Source of the DNA: CAWCWN01 sp963799245
GTDB lineage: Bacteria; Chloroflexota; Ktedonobacteria; Ktedonobacterales; Ktedonobacteraceae
Direction of reading: 5' to 3'
Assembly: GCA_963799245.1 (NCBI GenBank)
Contig: CAWCWN010000007.1
Coordinates: 1 to 64,000, forward strand
DNA: 64,000 nucleotides
The translations under genes and the position numbers were made by a program. This document shows, one piece after another, positions 27,909 through 36,519 of the stretch (its first letter is position 1; each line of letters opens with the position of its first letter). The notes beneath the pieces were generated by a model, which saw only the letters and a list, made by a program, of their open reading frames with translations, made no database searches and had not been told where the DNA came from.

Positions 27909-28208
27909 GATAGTGACTCCTTAGTAAGCAGAAGGGAGAGGATACTCTGCCGGGCAAGCGAGCAATTGCGATATGCCGCCACCATGACTTCTCACAGTTC
28001 CCAGATTTGATCAAACAGCTTACTCTCTACATAGAGAAAGGATAGCGTCCCCGGCACACGAAATCATCACGATGCAACGTTGTACTATCACACGAAGATC
28101 TCAAGCCGATGGGCCTGCGCGCAAGGGGAGAGCCAGGATCCCGCCATAGACCAGAAGCCTGACTCGCTTGAGTAGAGATGCGAAGGCGGAGACCTCCTGG
28201 CACAAGCA
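27909..28208. other. Intergenic leader of the PP2C gene
   Basis: AAGGAG precedes the PP2C ATG, and the tandem TGTGA promoter lies at 28039-28071, giving a leader of about 125 nt. No other gene seen. Confidence 0.5.
28039..28071 (-). promoter_or_regulatory. Tandem TGTGA promoter for the PP2C-GCS2 operon
   Basis: On the minus strand: CGTGAT, 5 bases, CGTGTG, 10 bases, TATCCT. The sequence around the -10 (GGGGACGCTATCCTTTCTCT) is almost the same as at the nitroreductase promoter. Confidence 0.55.
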
Positions 28209-30465
28209 CTAGCATGCGTCTGCGGCGCTCTCCTCAAGATCTGCTTGCGTGGTAATCGGCAAAGAGACGAAAAAGGTCGAGCCTTCTCCTTCAACCGATT
28301 CAAACCAGATGCGTCCACCTTGCCTTTCAACAAGTTCGCGGCAGAGGTAGAGGCCAAGACCCGTGCCACCGATCCCATAGGTGCGCGCATTGTCTGCGCG
28401 TTCAAAGCGGCCGAACAGACGCGCCTGTTGCTGTACAGGGATGCCTATGCCCCTGTCACTGATGCTGATGAGCGCGCTCTGCGTCTTCTTCTCCGCGCGG
28501 ATGGTCACCTCGACAGGCCCTCCCTGCGGACTGTACTTGATGGCGTTACCGATCAAATTCCCCAGCACCTGTTCCATCCGCCGGGCATCGACGTCTACCA
28601 CGAGATCCGGGAGGGTGGTGTTGAGAGAAATAGAATGCTGCTCCGTCGTCAACTGCAGCCGCGCCACTGCGCGCCTGATCAGGGCGACCAGGTCGGTCGG
28701 TTCCAAGCGCAGCGACAGCCGTCCGGCCTGCAGGCGCGTGACATCCAGCAGGTCCTCGATGAGTTCGACCAGGCGCAGCGTTGACTGGTCGATGCCCTGC
28801 AGCGCTTCAAGCTGCCAATCGCTCAGCTCCGGGCCGTTCCCGCGTGAAGTCTGCACAATCAGCGTCTGCGCGAAACCCTTCAATACGGCAAGTGGGGTGC
28901 GCAGTTCGTGGGCCGCAATCCCGATGAACTCATCCTTGAGTCGTTCGGCCTCCTTGAGCGCGGTGACGTCCTGGTGCACAACGATCGCGGCACGCTCGAG
29001 CTCTCCACTCGTAGCCTGAGTAGAAGTTATGGGCATCAGGTTCAGCTCGCGAGCGTCAAGCGCGACTGCATTTGCCAGGACCGGAAGTGAAGTGCCATCG
29101 GGATGACGGATGATCTCCTGCTGATGGTGAACCATATCACCACGCCGGACCGCCCGCAGCGTTGCCAGCTGCTCAGGCTCGAGTGCCCGCCCGTCGATGC
29201 TGTAGATACGTATCTCGTGCTCCTTGAGAAAAGTGCTCATCGGCATGTCCTGCGCCCAGGATGCCCCCCACACCTGGGAGGCGGCGCGGTTGGCGAGGAC
29301 CAGGCGCGCATCCGACCCCCGCACAAGGTAGACGCTGATGGGTAATTCATCAAGGATCAGCTGCAGGAGTGCCCTCCTGGCCTCCGCGGCAGAGAAACGC
29401 TGTTGCTCGTTGAGGAGGCGGCGCGCCTCGGTGACATCATGCCAGACAACCACCGCGCCAGAAATCTGCTGCGCGTCATCCCGCGTTGAGAGGGGGCCGC
29501 TGGGTGTAGCAGGGAGGCGCAAAGGCGCAGCATTGACCATGTACTCGCGCGTTTCATTGCCGCATTCGACCGCGAGCGCATGCGCGGGCTGAACGGTTTC
29601 GCCGGCCAGAGCGCGTCCCGCGGGTATATCCAGCAGAGCCGCAGCGGCACTTGCGCCTTCCGGGCAACCCGCGAGGATTTCTCGCAGGCGGCGGGCGGTG
29701 CCATTCTCACGCAAGATCTTGCCCTGGCGGTCGACGAGTGTGACCCCATCGGCGATACTTTCAACGATAGCGTCTAACTGTTGCGCCCGCAGCTGCGCGG
29801 TGCGGTATAAACGAGCGTTCTCGAGGGCTACAGAGGCCTGCGCCGCCAGGCCGGCCAGCAAATCCTGGTCCTGCTCTGTAAAATGGCCTGGTTCTGAATG
29901 CCCCAGCAGGAGACCCCCGCGTACCTCCCTCTCACTATCCAGCAGGGGAATACCGAGGAAGCTGCGTACAAGCGGGTGGCCACGCGGGACGCCCACCGAC
30001 TGCAGGTCATCCGTCGCCAGCTGTCCGTGGGCGTAGTGAAATGCCGCCTGCCGGGCAGCATCGCGAGTCGTAGCCTCCCAGCTCCCAGGCTGGTGGACAT
30101 GCCCGGGTTGAGAGCGCAGGGCCAGGGCATCAGGGACGCGCACAGGGACGCCGTGACGAAAGATGGGAGCCAGCAGACCCTCTCCACCCAGGGGCATGCG
30201 GCGGAAGAGCTCCTCCTGCTCCTTCGTCACCCCTATCACAGCTGCCAGGTGAAACAGGCTGCCCTCGGCGGGTACCAGCGGCTGACCCAGGTCATCGGCA
30301 GGCCGCAAAGTAAAAGCCGCGAAAGCTGCACCCGTCAGGTCGCGCGCAGTCTCCGCGATCAGGTGCAGAAGGCGGAGATTCATCCAGCTCGCTCATGAGC
30401 GCCGTTCCCACGCGGCTCAGGGCCGCGAAGCGCTCCGCTATTGAAAGTGGGAGAACTCTTGTCAT
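28209..30465 (-). CDS. Sensor histidine kinase, GAF-PAS-PAS-HisKA-HATPase, about 751 aa, frameshifted near its start
   Basis: After an N-terminal helix come a GAF domain (LIAETARDLTGAAFAAF through QASVALENARLYR), a PAS domain (LDAIVESIADGVTLVD), a second PAS (LDELPISVYLVRGSD), HisKA with the phosphoacceptor in IAAHELRTPLAVLKG and an HATPase with NLIGNAIKYS, DRGIGIP and GTGLGLYLCREL. It has no transmembrane segment, so it senses a cytoplasmic signal. The frame as written starts at ATG 30383, but ATG 30465 begins MTRVLPLSIAERFAALSRVG and TALMSELDE, a normal lead-in for such kinases, in a frame one base off. A 1-base insertion at about 30376-30384 is therefore likely. No regulator gene is adjacent. 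Confidence 0.85.
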
Positions 30466-30600
30466 GCTGGTTCATCTCTTTCCTCAGTCTACGTTTAAGC
30501 TACAGGCGATGAATAGCTCTTATGAAAAAGGATGGTTCTGCTCATCGCAATGCCACGCATCCCGGGCATTGTGATGAAATCGTGATTTCCTCACACCCTC

Positions 30601-30634
30601 TGTGCTTCTTTTGTGAGACTACTGATACTATAAT
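30601..30634 (+). promoter_or_regulatory. Tandem TGTGA promoter for histidine kinase 2
   Basis: TGTGCT, 5 bases, TGTGAG, 11 bases, TATAAT; a further pair TGTGAT-N5-CGTGAT lies about 30 bases upstream, near 30570-30586. The whole arrangement is conserved upstream of the paralogous kinase at 34529-35995, including TATAATAA and CCACAAGTAC after it. Confidence 0.55.
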
Positions 30635-30697
30635 AAACCACAAGTACTGCACCTAGCAAGCATGGCGTGCATTATTAATTTAATCTCGGGGGTTGAA

Positions 30698-32173
30698 ATG
30701 GGAACAAAGGATGAACAAAAGGATGATCCTCTGGCGCATGAGGTGATTATAGCTCTAACAGACCTTGCGCGCCTCGCGCAGCAGGCTGGCTCTGTCGCCG
30801 TAGTTGCTCCGGAGCGCTTCGCCGGTCTCCTGCTTGAGCGATTGCTTATGCTCTGTGAGGCACAGTGCGGAGCGCTCTTCCTTATGGCGCGTAACAACCT
30901 GCCGCTCGCCCCGGGGCAGGAGCTGCTGACTGCCACTCCCGACTACGCAGATACACGCACGCTTGCTTTGCGTAACATGAGCGCAGAGAAAGCGCACGCC
31001 CTGCTGGCCGTCTCGTCAGACGGGGAGGCGCTGGTGCAGGACTTCCCCTCCGCATCCTGCTGGCTCGGCTCACGTTTTCCCCTTACCGCTGCTTTCTCTG
31101 CTCAACAGAATGGAGTGCGAGCCGCATTTCCCCACGCGAAGATGGCGGCATTTCCAACGGGTCACAGCCTACAGGTTGTCCTTATGCTTGGTTGGACCGG
31201 ATTGAAAATCGATCAGAGCCTGGTCGTGGTTGAGAAAGCGCGCAGCTTGCTCGCCCGCGTAGCAGACTCTGTGGAGGCCGTTATGCAGAATCTGCTGTTA
31301 ACCGAACGCCTGCGTGAACTTGAGGCTAATGTGGAGAGAGGAGCACAGTGCGAGATGGAACTGCTCAAAGCTGAATTGCTGGCGACGGCCAGCCACGAAT
31401 TGCGCAGTCCGCTTGCATCCATCAAGGGCTATGCGTCGACGCTCTTGCGCCACGGAAGACGCATATCGCCTGAGGAGCGGCATGAATTCTTGCTGGCCAT
31501 TTCAGGCGCGAGCAATCGCCTGGAGACGAGCATTAACCGCTTGCTGGAAACATCGGAACTAGAGACAGGGACTATCTCTATTATGCTCTCTCCCACCAAC
31601 GTAGTTTGCCTTGCGCGTGAAGCCATTACCGCGGTTGAACAGCGCGTGGCCGCCCGCACACAGGAACCTTTCACCTTCAACCTGCGCCTTGGCAACGTCC
31701 CTGGTAGGTTTGCCAGCGGCGATTTTGTGATTTTGGCTGATCAGCGTCGTTTGCGCGAGGTCTTTGACCAGTTGCTGGAGAACGCCATGAATTTTTCGCC
31801 AGATGGCGGAGCGATCGACGTGATCCTCCGTTTCGTGCCTCTGCCGGCGCGCCTGCGGCAGCCCTCGCTGCAGGAAGAGCAAGCAACAGATGCCGGGCAG
31901 GTACTGGAGATCTGCATTTGCGATAATGGCCTGGGTATTCCTCCTGAGCACCTGGAGCGCATCTTTGAGCGCTTTCACCGGGTGGACACGGGCCTGACGC
32001 GCGAAGTGAACGGCCTGGGGCTGGGACTGACGATCTGCAAGCATATCGTCGAGCTGCACCAGGGCAGCATCTGGGCCGAGAGCTGCCCGGATGGGGGGAG
32101 CGCCTTGCATGTGGTGCTGCCTAGCGGAGAAGCAACAATCCCCCCGCCTCAGGCGAGTGAAACAGCACGTTAA
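30698..32173 (+). CDS. Sensor histidine kinase (paralogue of the kinase at 34529-35995), 491 aa
   Basis: Residues about 10-200 look like a divergent GAF-type sensor domain without membrane segments; a short coiled-coil (ERLRELEANVERGAQCEMEL) leads to HisKA with the phospho-His at about residue 233 (ATASHELRSPLASIKG), then an HATPase with NAMNFSPDGGAID, DNGLGIPPEHLERIF and GLGLGLTICKHIV. I start at ATG 30698 because the paralogue begins in the same way (MGTKDEQKDDP versus MGKQDEQRDDP), and a GGGG run precedes it. There is no adjacent response regulator; given its close similarity to the other kinase it may feed the same regulator. It shares that kinase's promoter layout. Confidence 0.9.
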   Translation: MGTKDEQKDDPLAHEVIIALTDLARLAQQAGSVAVVAPERFAGLLLERLLMLCEAQCGALFLMARNNLPLAPGQELLTATPDYADTRTLALRNMSAEKAHALLAVSSDGEALVQDFPSASCWLGSRFPLTAAFSAQQNGVRAAFPHAKMAAFPTGHSLQVVLMLGWTGLKIDQSLVVVEKARSLLARVADSVEAVMQNLLLTERLRELEANVERGAQCEMELLKAELLATASHELRSPLASIKGYASTLLRHGRRISPEERHEFLLAISGASNRLETSINRLLETSELETGTISIMLSPTNVVCLAREAITAVEQRVAARTQEPFTFNLRLGNVPGRFASGDFVILADQRRLREVFDQLLENAMNFSPDGGAIDVILRFVPLPARLRQPSLQEEQATDAGQVLEICICDNGLGIPPEHLERIFERFHRVDTGLTREVNGLGLGLTICKHIVELHQGSIWAESCPDGGSALHVVLPSGEATIPPPQASETAR

Positions 32174-32266
32174 AAGTATCTCCCACCACCGTTTTTCGCT
32201 TCAAGCAGCACCATCCTCTATTCATTCGAAGACCATTTGATGCATGCCGAGCTTGACTTGTGATGC

Positions 32267-33328
32267 TCATTTCAAGCTGGCGACTCTTGTGCTGGCTGTA
32301 CCCGCATCTTCAGCTTGAGCCTTCGTCTTGCCAGGCCGCACGATCAAGAGAGGGAGCTTGGTGGCAGCAAGGACGCGCTCGGTCACACTGCCCATCATCC
32401 AGCGTTCCATGCCGCTACGCCCATGGGTAGCCAGGGCAATCACGTCACATTCAGACAACCCCTGACCAGCTTCCATACCTGCACCAAACTCTGCTGCACT
32501 GATGAGAGCATTAGCCGCATCCATGTTAGCCATAACAGACGTAGTGACATTGAGGTTGAGTACAGCCGGGCCGTCGACGAGCAGTCGCTCCTTCACCGTT
32601 TTCAGGTATGTTTGTGCTTCCGTCACCGCCAGTTGCCTCGCCAGCCCTTCAGCGCTGGATTGACTCGCTCCGGCTAACGTGGGGAAATGAATTACCTGCA
32701 CCAGGCGCAATTCTCCCTGCACAGGCGCGGACAATGCCGCGCTCAGCTGAGCAGCCGGGGCCATGGCAGCTTCAGAGAGTTTCGAGCCATCCAATGCCAG
32801 CAAGACACGTACAGGACGCAGACCTTCAGGATGGAGATTGGTCGGTATGCCTGCACCCTCACGCAGGACAAGTACCGGCACCGGGCTATGGCGTGCCACC
32901 TTCAGGGCCACACTACCGATAGTCCAACGTTTGTGGCCGGTATATCCGTGACTGCGCATCACGATCAGGTCGCTCGCGAGCGACTCGGCAGCCATGAGAA
33001 TGCTTGTTGCGGCAGGCCCTGAGACTACTTCTGTCAGTGTGGTGACGCCTGCCAGGAAGTCCCTGGCGATCATCTCCAGGTAGCTCTTGGCCGCGGCAAT
33101 TTCCCCTGCCATAGCTTGTTCGGTGACCAGTTGCATATCGGGGGTATACGTATACGGCGCAGCCATTGGGCTCAACCCTACAAAGCGGCTATAATAATCA
33201 GTGGGAAGTGGGACTACCCGTACAAGCACAATTGAAGCCCCGCTAGCCCTGGCTACACATACCGCGACGGGCAAGGCGCTCTCCGCACGTTTTGATCCAT
33301 CAAGTGGGACAAGAATCTGTCTAAACAT
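32267..33328 (-). CDS. Universal stress protein with two UspA domains, 353 aa
   Basis: Two UspA modules are joined head to tail: FRQILVPLDGSKRAESALPVA to GSVALKVARHSPVPVLVLR, and VRVLLALDGSKLSEAAMAPA to GSVTERVLAATKLPLLIVRPG. Each carries the nucleotide-site pattern (SHGYTGHKRWTIGSVA; THGRSGMERWMMGSVTE), so ATP binding is expected. Tandem USPs of this kind are induced by starvation, hypoxia or redox stress in many bacteria. Start ATG 33328 has GAGGAG 7 bases upstream, removing 28 poorly conserved residues. The leader holds a 17-bp perfect hairpin just upstream of the ribosome binding site and, further up, a tandem TGTGA promoter. Confidence 0.92.
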   Translation of the reverse strand: MFRQILVPLDGSKRAESALPVAVCVARASGASIVLVRVVPLPTDYYSRFVGLSPMAAPYTYTPDMQLVTEQAMAGEIAAAKSYLEMIARDFLAGVTTLTEVVSGPAATSILMAAESLASDLIVMRSHGYTGHKRWTIGSVALKVARHSPVPVLVLREGAGIPTNLHPEGLRPVRVLLALDGSKLSEAAMAPAAQLSAALSAPVQGELRLVQVIHFPTLAGASQSSAEGLARQLAVTEAQTYLKTVKERLLVDGPAVLNLNVTTSVMANMDAANALISAAEFGAGMEAGQGLSECDVIALATHGRSGMERWMMGSVTERVLAATKLPLLIVRPGKTKAQAEDAGTASTRVASLK

Positions 33329-33345
33329 CGTTTTTCTCCTCTCGT

Positions 33346-33388
33346 GTTCGCCAGCCACTGCAGGCTTAACTTGCAGTGGCTGGCGAAC
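33346..33388 (-). promoter_or_regulatory. 17-bp perfect stem-loop in the USP leader
   Basis: GTTCGCCAGCCACTGCA (33346-33362) and its exact inverted copy (33372-33388) with a 9-base loop. In the mRNA it ends just before the GAGGAG ribosome binding site of the USP gene. No T-run follows, so it is not a classical terminator; it may protect the mRNA or control translation. Confidence 0.5.
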
Positions 33389-33577
33389 GTGCCTCTCTAC
33401 GTTGAGAGACATCTCTGGGAGGCGCCTTCAGCAAAGAGGGTGCTCCCTACCCTACCTGGCATATTCTATCAAGGTTATCAGCCCGCCCATCTCATCACCA
33501 GCCTGACCTGGATTCATCGGGTGCGAAAGGATGTGACAGTGGATGGGATAGATGCTGCCAGGAGCCGCCCGTTGAAG

Positions 33578-33610
33578 AGTATACCCTCCCTCTCTCTCAA
33601 GCTCATCACA
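33578..33610 (-). promoter_or_regulatory. Tandem TGTGA promoter for the universal stress protein
   Basis: On the minus strand: TGTGAT, 5 bases, TGAGAG, 10 bases, TATACT. First hexamer and -10 match consensus. It predicts a leader of about 240 nt containing the hairpin at 33346-33388. Confidence 0.5.
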
Positions 33611-33661
33611 GAAGTGGATACTATCATCACTGCTGAATCACAGGGAGACCTGCGAAGGAGA

Positions 33662-33703
33662 AGGCCTTTTTCTCATTGCATCTGTGGAGCGAGAAAAAGG
33701 CCT
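33662..33703. repeat. Inverted repeat downstream of the response regulator
   Basis: AGGCCTTTTTCTC (33662-33674) and GAGAAAAAGGCCT (33691-33703), perfect 13-bp arms with a 16-base loop, about 85 bases past the regulator's stop. It may act as a terminator for the kinase-regulator operon, though the T-run lies inside the stem. Confidence 0.4.
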
Positions 33704-33786
33704 GGACGGGGACAGCAGGATGCTGTGCATAAGCGCTTGTTTGACGCAAGCTGGCAGGTCCCGCTTGCACCCCTCCTACTTACGCA

Positions 33787-34515
33787 TTATTGGACATCTT
33801 GCGCAACAGGTTGAGCAGCCAGAAAATAGCCTACGCCCACTTTAGTGAGGAGGTAGCGAGGGTGGGCGGGATCAGCTTCCAGTTTGCGGCGTAAGCAATT
33901 CATATTGACCTGGAGCATGTGGCTTTCGCCCAGGTACTCTGAGCCCCAGACGTGTTCAAGCAAAAGGTCCTGCGTTACAACACGTCCCACATTTTGCGCC
34001 AGGTAGGCGAGGATGCGGTATTCTATCGGTGTGAGGGTCACCTCTTTCCCTTTCATAGTGACCAGGTGCTGCGCGTAGTCCAGCGTGAGCTCGCCGATGG
34101 CGACCGTGGAGCGAGCGACATTTGCGTGCTCGTTCGTCGTAAATTGCGCGCGCCGCAACACCGCGCGCACCCTGGCCAGCAATTCGTCCACGCTAAATGG
34201 CTTGGTCAGGTAGTCGTCGGCCCCCAGGTCCAGGCCACGCACTTTGTCCTGGTCCTGCCCACGAGCGGTCACAATGATGATCGGCACAGTTGAGAACTCT
34301 CGCACACGCTGGCAGACCGTAAAGCCATCCATCCTGGGCATCATCACATCGAGCAGCACAAGATCAGGCACCTGCCCTTCAATCTCTTCCAGGGCCTGCT
34401 GGCCATTGCTGGCCGGGATCACCTCGTAGCCTTCGAACTGGAGATTACGCATCATCAGGCGTAACAGCTGCGGATCATCGTCGGCAGCGACGATGGTCGT
34501 TTTCTTCACAGGCAT
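33787..34515 (-). CDS. OmpR/PhoB-family response regulator, 242 aa
   Basis: Receiver domain with acidic pocket (AADDDPQ), phospho-Asp about residue 56 (LVLLDVMMPRMDG), conserved Thr (IIIVTARGQ) and Lys (YLTKPFS); then a winged-helix trans-activation domain (ELTLDYAQHLVTMKGKEVTL, PIEYRILAYLAQNVGRVV, LRRKLEADPAHPRYLLTKVG, GVGYFL). I start at ATG 34515, with AAGGAG about 8 bases upstream; the longer frame only overlaps the kinase gene. It lies 13 bases after the kinase and is the only DNA-binding response regulator in the window. PhoB-type regulators bind 11-bp direct repeats ending about 10 bp upstream of the -10 box, exactly the geometry of the TGTGA sites here, so it is the leading candidate to bind them (inference). 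Confidence 0.92.
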   Translation of the reverse strand: MPVKKTTIVAADDDPQLLRLMMRNLQFEGYEVIPASNGQQALEEIEGQVPDLVLLDVMMPRMDGFTVCQRVREFSTVPIIIVTARGQDQDKVRGLDLGADDYLTKPFSVDELLARVRAVLRRAQFTTNEHANVARSTVAIGELTLDYAQHLVTMKGKEVTLTPIEYRILAYLAQNVGRVVTQDLLLEHVWGSEYLGESHMLQVNMNCLRRKLEADPAHPRYLLTKVGVGYFLAAQPVAQDVQ

Positions 34516-34528
34516 AGCATATTCTCCT

Positions 34529-35995
34529 TTACCGTAATATTGCTCTAGCAAGAGATGTTGAAGTCTCCTCTTTTTCTCCCACAGGGAGCAGCAGATGAAA
34601 TGCACTTCCACCAGCCGAGCAGCTCTCGGCCCAGATGCTGCCGCGGTGCAGCTCAATAATGCGTTTGCAGATCGATAGGCCAAGCCCGAGTCCATTCACC
34701 TCGCGCGTCAGGCCCGTGTCCACCCGGTGAAAGCGCTCAAAGATGCGCTCCAGGTGCTCAGGAGGAATACCCAGGCCATTATCGCAGATGCAGATCTCCA
34801 GTACCTGCCCGGCATCTGTTACTTGCTCTTCCTGCAGCGAGGGCTGCCGCAGGCGCGCTGGCAGCGGCATAAAACGGACGATTATGTCAATCGCTCCACC
34901 CTGCGGCGAAAAGTTCAGAGCGTTCTCCAAAATGTGGTCAAGCACCTCGCGCAAACGGCGTTGATCAGCCATAATCAGATACTCACCGGGTTCAGACGTG
35001 CCTGGTCGATCGACCAGGCGCAGGTTGAAGCTGAACATATTCAGCGGACGCGCTGCTACACGTTGCTCAACGGCAGTCATAGCTTCGCGCGCAAGGTGAG
35101 CCACATTGGTAGGAGAGCGTTCGAGACGAATAGCCCCTGTCTCTAATTCCGACATTTCCAGCAGGCGATTGATGCAGGTCTCCAGGCGATTGCTGGCTTG
35201 CGCTATCTCCAATAAGAACTCTTGCCGCTCCTCAGACGATATGCGTCGTCTATGACGCATAAGCGTCGCGGCATAGCCCTTGATGGATGCAAGCGGGCTG
35301 CGCAATTCATGGCTCACAGTTGCCAGCAGTTCAGCCTTGAGTAAATCCATCTCGCGCAGTGTTCCTCTTTCTACAGCAGCCTCAAGTTCACGCAGGCGTT
35401 CGGCTAATAGCAAATTCTGCATAACGGTCGCCACGGAATTTGCCACGCGCGCGAGCAAGCTGCGCGCTTTCTCAACCACACCCTCACCTTGCTCTCTGTT
35501 TAGCCCTGTCCAACCAAGCAAGAGTACGACCTGATCGCTCTGCTCTTTCGGCCCGGCTGATACACCAGCCGGGGAAAATTCGGCTCGCAGGTGGGCCGAG
35601 AAAGCATCTGTCAGAGGAATGCGAAATGCGAGCCAGCAGGAAGCAGAAGGGATATCCTGCACGAGCGCTTCTCCGTCTGAAGCAACCGCCAGCAAGGCGT
35701 GCGCTTTCTCTGCGCTTATAGCGCGCAGGGTTACTGTACGAAGGCTTCTGGCAAAAAAAGCAGGCAAGTGCTCATGTTCTGATACAGGGGGCAATGTATC
35801 GCGCGTCGTGAGGGAAAGCGCACCACACTGCGCTGCGCAAAGCGTGAGTAATCGCTCAAGCAGTAAAGCGGTAAAGCGCTCTTGAGCATCTGCGGCAACA
35901 GAACTGGCCTGTTGCGCCAGCCGCGCCAGGTCCGTCAGGGCCCTTATCACCTCAGATGCGAAGGGATCATCCCTTTGTTCATCCTGCTTTCCCAT
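34529..35995 (-). CDS. Sensor histidine kinase partnered with the OmpR/PhoB-type regulator, 488 aa
   Basis: The same architecture as the paralogue at 30698-32173: a soluble N-terminal GAF-like sensor (DLARLAQQASSVAADAQERF), HisKA with the phospho-His at about residue 229 (ATVSHELRSPLASIKGYAAT) and an HATPase with NALNFSPQGGAID, DNGLGIPPEHLERIF and LGLGLSICKRI. No transmembrane helix, so the signal is intracellular or diffusible. It directly precedes the response regulator (13-base gap), forming a classical two-component operon. Its promoter (36067-36100) carries the tandem TGTGA motif, consistent with autoregulation. Confidence 0.92.
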   Translation of the reverse strand: MGKQDEQRDDPFASEVIRALTDLARLAQQASSVAADAQERFTALLLERLLTLCAAQCGALSLTTRDTLPPVSEHEHLPAFFARSLRTVTLRAISAEKAHALLAVASDGEALVQDIPSASCWLAFRIPLTDAFSAHLRAEFSPAGVSAGPKEQSDQVVLLLGWTGLNREQGEGVVEKARSLLARVANSVATVMQNLLLAERLRELEAAVERGTLREMDLLKAELLATVSHELRSPLASIKGYAATLMRHRRRISSEERQEFLLEIAQASNRLETCINRLLEMSELETGAIRLERSPTNVAHLAREAMTAVEQRVAARPLNMFSFNLRLVDRPGTSEPGEYLIMADQRRLREVLDHILENALNFSPQGGAIDIIVRFMPLPARLRQPSLQEEQVTDAGQVLEICICDNGLGIPPEHLERIFERFHRVDTGLTREVNGLGLGLSICKRIIELHRGSIWAESCSAGGSAFHLLLPVGEKEETSTSLARAILR

Positions 35996-36066
35996 ATCGT
36001 CTCCTGAATGTATACATGATTGAGCAAGTCACATCTCCAGCTTGCGAGATGACGTACTTGTGGATT

Positions 36067-36100
36067 ATTATAATATCACTAATCTCACAAAAACAGCACA
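36067..36100 (-). promoter_or_regulatory. Tandem TGTGA promoter for the two-component operon
   Basis: On the minus strand: TGTGCT, 5 bases, TGTGAG, 11 bases, TATAAT. A second pair CGTGAC-N5-TGTGAT lies further upstream, near 36115-36131. The layout matches that of the paralogous kinase almost base for base around the key elements. Confidence 0.55.
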
Positions 36101-36208
36101 GAAAGCGTTGGAATATCACAATTGCGTCACGATGCCTGAAAGGTGGATGGTGTTTGTTCGAGACTATCCTGTTACACTGGAAACACGCCGCACACTCTAG
36201 CTTATACG

Positions 36209-36256
36209 TGCACGAAAGAGTGACAGCGCCGCCAGGCGCTGTCACTCTTTCGTGCA
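36209..36256. repeat. 22-bp perfect hairpin with 4-base loop between divergent promoters
   Basis: TGCACGAAAGAGTGACAGCGCC, loop GCCA, then the exact inverted copy. It lies between the kinase promoter (reading left) and the oxidoreductase promoter (reading right) and follows no annotated gene. It could end an unannotated small RNA or be a mobile palindromic element. The rest of 35996-36519 is covered by the two promoters. Confidence 0.5.
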
Positions 36257-36430
36257 GCCCGGTCCCTATCCTCATGAGCAGGAACAACATGTAGAAATAC
36301 CGTTTGCTTATTGATTGATGAGAGGCAGAATCACGTCCCATTTGTGGTTGTAGATGTAGTGACGCTTATCTCTCCAATCTCTCTCCAGGCTCGCCCTGTG
36401 TGTACTGCCTGTGATGTTATCGGCGCTTTA

Positions 36431-36463
36431 TGTGACGTATCTGTGATCGAAGAGCCCTATACT
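36431..36463 (+). promoter_or_regulatory. Tandem TGTGA promoter for the Fe-S/FAD oxidoreductase operon
   Basis: TGTGAC, 5 bases, TGTGAT, 10 bases, TATACT. This is the best single example of the motif in the window. It predicts a leader of about 50 nt. Confidence 0.65.
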
Positions 36464-36519
36464 CCGAAAAGTAAGCCCGGCGACACTAGATGTTCTGTCA
36501 ATTTAAGGAGGAAGTCGGC

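Noticed and set aside
30520..30570. A TGTGA-type promoter for histidine kinase 1 (minus strand)
   Set aside because: The nearest hexamers (TGCGAT, GCGTGG) have the wrong period and the -10 candidate is poor, so I did not count it.
36431..36463. Reading the TGTGA sites as CRP/FNR operators
   Set aside because: CRP and FNR sites are inverted (TGTGA...TCACA). Here the halves are direct repeats 11 bp apart, and the second half lies too close to the -10 for a dimeric CRP site.
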